Positions 5,610 to 7,518 of a stretch of DNA of 7,518 nucleotides are shown piece by piece. Position 1 is the stretch's first letter; every line of letters starts with the position of its first letter. The DNA is taken from positions 1 to 7,518 of the forward strand of contig CAMLRI010000087.1 in assembly GCA_946482385.1 (NCBI GenBank), written 5' to 3'. The position numbers were made by a program, and so were the translations under genes. Origin of the DNA: an uncultured Cellvibrio sp. Lineage in GTDB: Bacteria; Pseudomonadota; Gammaproteobacteria; Pseudomonadales; Cellvibrionaceae. The notes below the pieces were generated by a model, which had not been told where the DNA came from, did no database searches, and worked only from the letters and a program-made list of their open reading frames with translations.

Positions 5610-6596
5610 ATGCAGCGTCTCGTACCCACCCTGCGCCGCGACGGCGTGCCCGCCGACCTGATCACGGTGATCCGCACCCTGCTCGCGGCCACCAAGGATA
5701 TTGCCTTCCGCGTGCGCCAGGGCTCCCTGGCCGGGGTGCTGGGCTCCACCCTGGATGAAAACATCCAGGGCGAAACCCAAAAGCACCTGGATGTACTGGC
5801 CAACCAGCTGCTCAAAGACCTGCTAATGGATGAGCCGCTGGTGCGCACCCTCGCCTCGGAAGAGGAGGACACAGTAGTCGCCGCCAATGCCGAGGGTAAA
5901 TATGTGGTGGCCTTCGACCCCCTCGACGGCTCCTCCAATATCGACATCAACGGCCAGATAGGCACCATCTTCACCATCTACCCGGCGCGCGAAGACCTGC
6001 CCGCCCACAGCGAAGCCCAGTTCCACCAGCCGGGGCGGCAACAGGTCTGCGCCGGCTATGTGCTCTACGGCCCCTCCACGGTATTGGTCATGACCACTGG
6101 CGGCCCCACCCGCGGCTACACATTGGATTCCACCCACGGCAGCTACCTGCTCACCCACCCGGAACTGCGCATCCCCGCCGACACCCAGGAATTCGCCATC
6201 AACATGGCCAACCAGCGCTTCTGGAGCCAGGCGATGCAGGCCTACATCGGCGATTTGCAGTTGGGCGAAAGCGGCCCCCGCGCCAAGCGCTACAACATGC
6301 GCTGGAACGCCGCCATGGTGGGCGATGTGCACCGGGTGCTAACCCGCGGCGGCATCTTTTTATACCCCAGCGACAGCCGCAACCCGCAACAACCCGCCAA
6401 GCTGCGCCTGCTGTACGAGGGCAACCCCATGGCCCTGCTGGTAGAAAACGCCGGCGGCAAAGCCCACAGCGAAACCCAACGCATCCTCGACATCCAACCC
6501 AGCGCCCTGCACCAGCGGGTAGCCATCATCCTCGGCTCCGCCAACGAAGTGGAAAGCTGTTCCGGTTATTTGGCGCGCGTCAAAGAAAATCCATAA
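5610..6596 (+). CDS. fbp: Class I fructose-1,6-bisphosphatase
   Basis: The 328-residue protein hydrolyses fructose 1,6-bisphosphate to fructose 6-phosphate, the irreversible step of gluconeogenesis, in the cytoplasm. Visible hallmarks are SEEE (83-86), the Mg-binding FDPLDGSSN (102-110) and NMANQRFW (198-205). RYNMRW (227-232), GGIFLYP (247-253) and the substrate-binding [20 protein letters not shown] (264-283, with Glu280) complete the set. All metal-site acidic positions expected in this family appear intact, and the length is normal. The start follows the fba stop by 12 nt. An AAGG overlapping that stop (5596-5599) sits ten bases upstream as the ribosome site, so translation is probably linked to fba. 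A strong terminator hairpin follows the stop by 19 nt, which makes this the last gene of the operon. Confidence 0.98.
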   Translation: MQRLVPTLRRDGVPADLITVIRTLLAATKDIAFRVRQGSLAGVLGSTLDENIQGETQKHLDVLANQLLKDLLMDEPLVRTLASEEEDTVVAANAEGKYVVAFDPLDGSSNIDINGQIGTIFTIYPAREDLPAHSEAQFHQPGRQQVCAGYVLYGPSTVLVMTTGGPTRGYTLDSTHGSYLLTHPELRIPADTQEFAINMANQRFWSQAMQAYIGDLQLGESGPRAKRYNMRWNAAMVGDVHRVLTRGGIFLYPSDSRNPQQPAKLRLLYEGNPMALLVENAGGKAHSETQRILDIQPSALHQRVAIILGSANEVESCSGYLARVKENP

Positions 6597-6615
6597 ATCA
6601 CCACAGCTAAAAACA

Positions 6616-6660
6616 ACAATGCCAATCTCCTGTTGGGGATTGGCATTGTGTTGATTTTGT
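6616..6660. terminator. Probable bidirectional terminator between convergent fbp and the HEPN-like gene
   Basis: Bases 6616-6630 pair with 6635-6649 to form a 15-bp stem with one T-G wobble and a TGTT loop. On the plus strand the stem is followed by a T-rich tail, GTTGATTTTGTT. On the minus strand the exit side reads GTTGTTTTTAG, also T-rich. The hairpin lies 19 nt after the fbp stop and 35 nt after the stop of the opposing gene, so it can end both transcripts. Confidence 0.85.
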
Positions 6661-6684
6661 TGGATGTTATTTATGCAATGGGTA

Positions 6685-7473
6685 TTAATTTTTTTTTACG
6701 CGCTTCTCAGCTAAGGCTAATGTGCCGATGTTTTCCGTCAGCCAAATGGGTAGTTCTTTGTTTGATTTTTCATAAATCATTTTTATTGGCGAAATTATAT
6801 TTTTAACAATAAGTAACGGGTTTCTTCTTAATAATTTTAAAGCCAATGTTCTTCGAGATTCGGTTTGGCCGTTTAATTTGGGATTTCCTTTCATATGTAC
6901 CAGTGCATTACGATCAATAATAATTTCTTTTACTCGCGACCTAATTGGGGCCGATGGTTCAATAGGTTTAATGCCAAATATAATTGGAATAACAACAAAT
7001 AGTTTCTCTATTAAGTCTGAATTTCTCTCTATTTGAGCAGATTTCCATTCAACTACTTCAGTACCTTTTATGGTTTTTCTTTCAAATTTCAGGATTTCCT
7101 TTAGCTCATTTTGAATTGTTCGATTTGACCACGCTTCTAAGCAGGCTATGGACATTACTATGCAGTTCATTGAGTGCTGAATTGATCGAAAAGAGTTTTC
7201 GGTATTGGGTTCCGTTTCTGCCAATTCTTTTATTCCATCAGTAGCTCCTACTATATATTCTAATTTTTTGCGTAGAATTTCAGCTTCTAAAGCATGGGAT
7301 ATGGCAGAGTCAAGCATAATTCCATGAAATTCTGGGGCCCATATTCGGCACTCGAATCCTTCGAATTTTGCGATTGATTTTATTTGAATATCTGTTCCAT
7401 CTTTAACGAATGATCCATATATGTATTGATCACCATTTATTTTTTGACCACTTATTTCTTTTAAATTTTTCAT
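6685..7473 (-). CDS. AT-rich orphan protein with HEPN-like R-N-x3-H motif
   Basis: A 262-residue protein I do not recognise as a named family. It looks largely alpha-helical and soluble, with no signal peptide and no clear membrane segment. Two features recall HEPN-fold proteins. One is a helix running from about residue 95 to 120 with CLEAWSN (111-117), like the ALEA-type helix common in HEPN relatives. The other is RNALVH (188-193), which fits the R-x4-6-H motif with Asn after Arg that forms the RNase site in many HEPN toxins and defence proteins. The gene has low G+C (about 20-40% in sampled lines, against about 60% or more in the neighbours) and A/T-ending codons, suggesting horizontal acquisition. 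Only 45 nt upstream of its ATG are visible, A/T-rich and without a strong Shine-Dalgarno. A run of nine A precedes the stop. The coding call is good; the HEPN assignment is tentative. Confidence 0.82.
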   Translation of the reverse strand: MKNLKEISGQKINGDQYIYGSFVKDGTDIQIKSIAKFEGFECRIWAPEFHGIMLDSAISHALEAEILRKKLEYIVGATDGIKELAETEPNTENSFRSIQHSMNCIVMSIACLEAWSNRTIQNELKEILKFERKTIKGTEVVEWKSAQIERNSDLIEKLFVVIPIIFGIKPIEPSAPIRSRVKEIIIDRNALVHMKGNPKLNGQTESRRTLALKLLRRNPLLIVKNIISPIKMIYEKSNKELPIWLTENIGTLALAEKRVKKN

Positions 7474-7518
7474 ATTTTAATTTAACTTTTTAATAAAAAT
7501 ATGGCTGCAAATCTGCGT
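7474..7518 (-). promoter_or_regulatory. A/T-rich upstream region of the orphan minus-strand gene
   Basis: Read on the minus strand, this 45-nt edge sequence is almost entirely A/T close to the ATG. It may include part of a promoter, but no well-spaced -35/-10 pair or Shine-Dalgarno can be defended. The window ends before the upstream neighbour is visible. Confidence 0.2.

Noticed and set aside
4503..5786. Long minus-strand open frame (427 codons) opposite fba
   Set aside because: It lies wholly across fba and the start of fbp, both certain genes. The open frame is a by-product of GC-rich third positions on the plus strand, and its translation is low-complexity Gly/Val/His-rich.
1..7518. CRISPR array, tRNA/rRNA genes, insertion sequence ends
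   Set aside because: No regularly spaced repeats, no cloverleaf or rRNA-like sequence and no transposase were seen on either strand.

Overview
The window reads as chromosome of a GC-rich Gammaproteobacterium. The aldolase matches the E. coli FbaA-type class II enzyme residue for residue at its metal ligands, and the triosephosphate isomerase and class I fructose-1,6-bisphosphatase are of ordinary proteobacterial type. Polysaccharide-degrading marine or soil groups such as Cellvibrionales are possible, but I cannot fix the genus from this sequence.

Layout. (1) Bases 1-3190 hold three tightly coupled plus-strand genes. First comes the 3' part of an outer-membrane beta-barrel protein, cut by the window edge. 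It is followed by a small secreted protein resembling phosphate-type periplasmic binding proteins. Last is a membrane-bound diguanylate cyclase (periplasmic sensor, HAMP, PAS, GGDEF). Stop and start codons overlap at both junctions, which suggests one envelope-sensing unit ending in c-di-GMP synthesis. (2) Bases 3191-3443 are an AT-rich regulatory stretch. It has a CG-centred LacI-family-like operator with a second degenerate copy 32 bp away, several other inverted repeats, a plausible sigma70 promoter and a small hairpin in the presumed leader. (3) Bases 3444-6596 carry a likely 59-codon GTG-started small ORF overlapping tpiA, then tpiA, fba and fbp. Together these three enzymes turn triose phosphates into fructose 6-phosphate, the gluconeogenic direction. 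No phosphofructokinase is visible. (4) A strong hairpin at 6616-6649 sits between convergent genes and probably terminates transcription from both sides. (5) Bases 6685-7473, minus strand, hold an AT-rich orphan gene of sharply different composition. Its protein carries an R-N-x3-H motif like that of HEPN-domain proteins, so it may be a horizontally acquired HEPN-like RNase or defence protein.

The most interesting candidates are the binding-protein/cyclase/barrel signalling module, the small ORF translationally overlapping tpiA, the operator-like island in front of the gluconeogenic operon, and the foreign HEPN-like gene next to housekeeping genes.
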